Part shown: in pieces, positions 5,225 to 6,292 of the stretch
How the letters are laid out: each line of letters begins with the position of its first letter
Numbering within the stretch: position 1 is the first letter of the stretch
Source of the DNA: Dialister sp. CAG:486
GTDB lineage: Bacteria; Bacillota; Negativicutes; Veillonellales; Dialisteraceae
Assembly: GCA_000434475.1 (NCBI GenBank)
Contig: FR879543.1
Location: forward strand, 1-6,292
Reading direction: 5' to 3'
DNA length: 6,292 nt
The notes under the pieces: generated by a model
What the model saw: only the letters and a program-made list of their open reading frames with translations
Told to the model about the DNA's origin: nothing
Database searches by the model: none
Program-made: the position numbers and the translations under genes

Positions 5225-5242
5225 GAAAACAGGAGGTGTTCT

Positions 5243-6142
5243 ATGAATCAAAAACAGCTGCAATACTTCGTGACCGTCTATCAGACACAGAATATAAAAA
5301 CAGCGGCAGACACCCTCTATGTCTCGCGCCAAGGCGTCAGCAAGGTGATCCGCTTGCTTGAGGAAGAGCTTGGTCAGCCGCTTTTTATCCGCAGCATAAA
5401 AGGAGTTATTCCAACAGACTATGCAACGACTCTCTTGCCGCATGCCAAAAGCCTTCTGGAGGAATACAATGCCATCCGCAGCCTCCGCACGCTTGCAGCT
5501 AAGTCCCAAAGCGTGGTCACCATTTATGCGCTCGATCATGTACTCGCCTATCTCGGCGCCTCCCTGATCGAAGACTTCCACGAGGCCTATCCTTCTATCA
5601 TTTTAAGTGTAGTAGATACGACAGATGCCCATGCTATAGCTGCATTGGCATCGCAGCAGTGCAGCTTTGCCATCACGGCGGGACCACTGGATGAGACGCG
5701 CTTCGAAGGAGATCCTCTTTTTTTCAGCCATTACAGTGTACGGATGCACAGATCGCATCCGCTGGCGAAGCTCCCTGCCTTGACCTATGACGATCTGGAC
5801 GGGCAGACCATCATCAGCAAAGGCCGTGCCTACGATTGCTTCCGTCACCATATCGACAAGTACTTCCTCGCGCCCGGAAGGAAGATCCACATTCTTGCGG
5901 AAACAGCGGATGAAAGTATCATCCGCACACTTCTCCTTCACAACAAAGCCATCAACATTGGCTATGACTATGCCGATCCCCTGTACCCGCATCCCGACAT
6001 CGTGAGCCGGACACTGAAGGAAGAGATCAGCGGGCAGATGATCTACCTTGTAAGCAATCCGCAGGTCCGCAAGACAAAGGCAGCCTGTCTTTTCCGTGAT
6101 TATCTGCTGGAATGGATGAAGAAAAAAGCGGCCATAGGGTAG
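5243..6142 (+). CDS. LysR-type transcriptional regulator
   Basis: The gene encodes a 299-residue DNA-binding regulator. Residues 1-60 form the winged helix-turn-helix (LQYFVTVYQTQNIKTAADTLYVSRQGVSKVIRLLEEELGQPLFIR region), with the recognition helix near SRQGVSKVIRLLE at 28-40. A linker helix (64-85) follows, then the periplasmic-binding-protein-like effector domain from about 92 to 290. The effector is unknown. The ATG at 5243 is preferred because AGGAGG is 6 bases upstream and MNQKQLQYF is the normal family N-terminus. An upstream in-frame start at 5165 would put the promoter and operator inside the coding sequence. The gene is divergent from the MBL-fold hydrolase, which is its likely target, and probably represses itself through the palindrome in its promoter. 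Confidence 0.93.
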   Translation: MNQKQLQYFVTVYQTQNIKTAADTLYVSRQGVSKVIRLLEEELGQPLFIRSIKGVIPTDYATTLLPHAKSLLEEYNAIRSLRTLAAKSQSVVTIYALDHVLAYLGASLIEDFHEAYPSIILSVVDTTDAHAIAALASQQCSFAITAGPLDETRFEGDPLFFSHYSVRMHRSHPLAKLPALTYDDLDGQTIISKGRAYDCFRHHIDKYFLAPGRKIHILAETADESIIRTLLLHNKAINIGYDYADPLYPHPDIVSRTLKEEISGQMIYLVSNPQVRKTKAACLFRDYLLEWMKKKAAIG

Positions 6143-6292
6143 TGCCATGGACAGGCAGCGGATGGAATGGGAAAAGATCTCCCCAAAGTCCGATCCAAAG
6201 AGCGGAAGGAAAGTAGAACCTTCCGCGAATAAAAAAACTCCGGCCACGATGTGATATGATCCCCCTAAAGCAGACAAGGTAAATAACCAAAC
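6143..6292. other. Downstream intergenic end with hairpin
   Basis: No gene is seen in these 150 bases. A perfect 8-bp stem, GCGGAAGG (6202-6209) with CCTTCCGC (6219-6226) around a 9-base loop, lies 60 bases after the LysR stop codon. It is followed on the plus strand by GAATAAAAAAA rather than T residues, so it does not look like a standard terminator for that gene. On the minus strand the T-run comes before the stem, which is also the wrong order. Confidence 0.5.

Noticed and set aside
5165..5242. Longer LysR start at 5165
   Set aside because: The added 26 residues would be encoded by the promoter and palindrome. MNQKQLQYF at 5243 is the normal family start with an ideal SD.
6252..6260. Extended -10-like TGATATGAT near the right end
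   Set aside because: There is no acceptable -35 and no gene visible before the window ends, so it cannot be supported.

Overview
The window looks like a chromosomal segment from a low-to-mid-GC Gram-positive-lineage anaerobe. The best guess is a Negativicute of the Dialister/Megasphaera type. The grounds are a Firmicute-style TrpRS, strong AGGAGG-type ribosome binding sites, TATAAT promoters, and intergenic spaces packed with GC-rich palindromic repeats. The taxonomic placement is inference; no rRNA or marker gene beyond TrpRS is present.

Layout. Bases 1-433 are gene-free repeat mosaic. Bases 434-1155 (minus) hold a secreted protein gene broken by a one-base frameshift. Bases 1239-2264 (minus) encode an octopine/nopaline (opine) dehydrogenase family enzyme with a good promoter at 2303-2331. 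Bases 2332-3108 carry no long gene, but they are not empty. The plus strand has an extended -10 promoter, a tiny ORF of about 25 codons with three consecutive Phe and two consecutive Trp codons, and then a 14-bp-stem intrinsic terminator. This is the layout of an aromatic amino acid (Trp) attenuator, yet only repeats follow it. The rest of the gap holds direct repeats, a second full copy of the repeat found at position 1, and a cruciform-like element. Bases 3109-4170 (minus) encode tryptophanyl-tRNA synthetase. Bases 4291-5121 (minus) encode a UlaG-like metallo-beta-lactamase-fold hydrolase, divergently transcribed from a LysR-type regulator at 5243-6142 (plus). The last 150 bases hold a hairpin and no recognisable gene.

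How it fits together. The LysR/MBL pair is a textbook divergent regulator-target module. A perfect 16-bp palindrome (5201-5216) sits in the spacer of the regulator's own promoter and about 64 bp upstream of the predicted MBL start of transcription, so one site could serve autorepression and target activation. The putative Trp leader and trpS are both tryptophan-linked but lie on opposite strands, so the leader cannot attenuate trpS in cis. It is either the relic of a lost or moved operon or a stand-alone small RNA or peptide. The opine dehydrogenase and the broken secreted-protein gene have no evident functional link to the rest.
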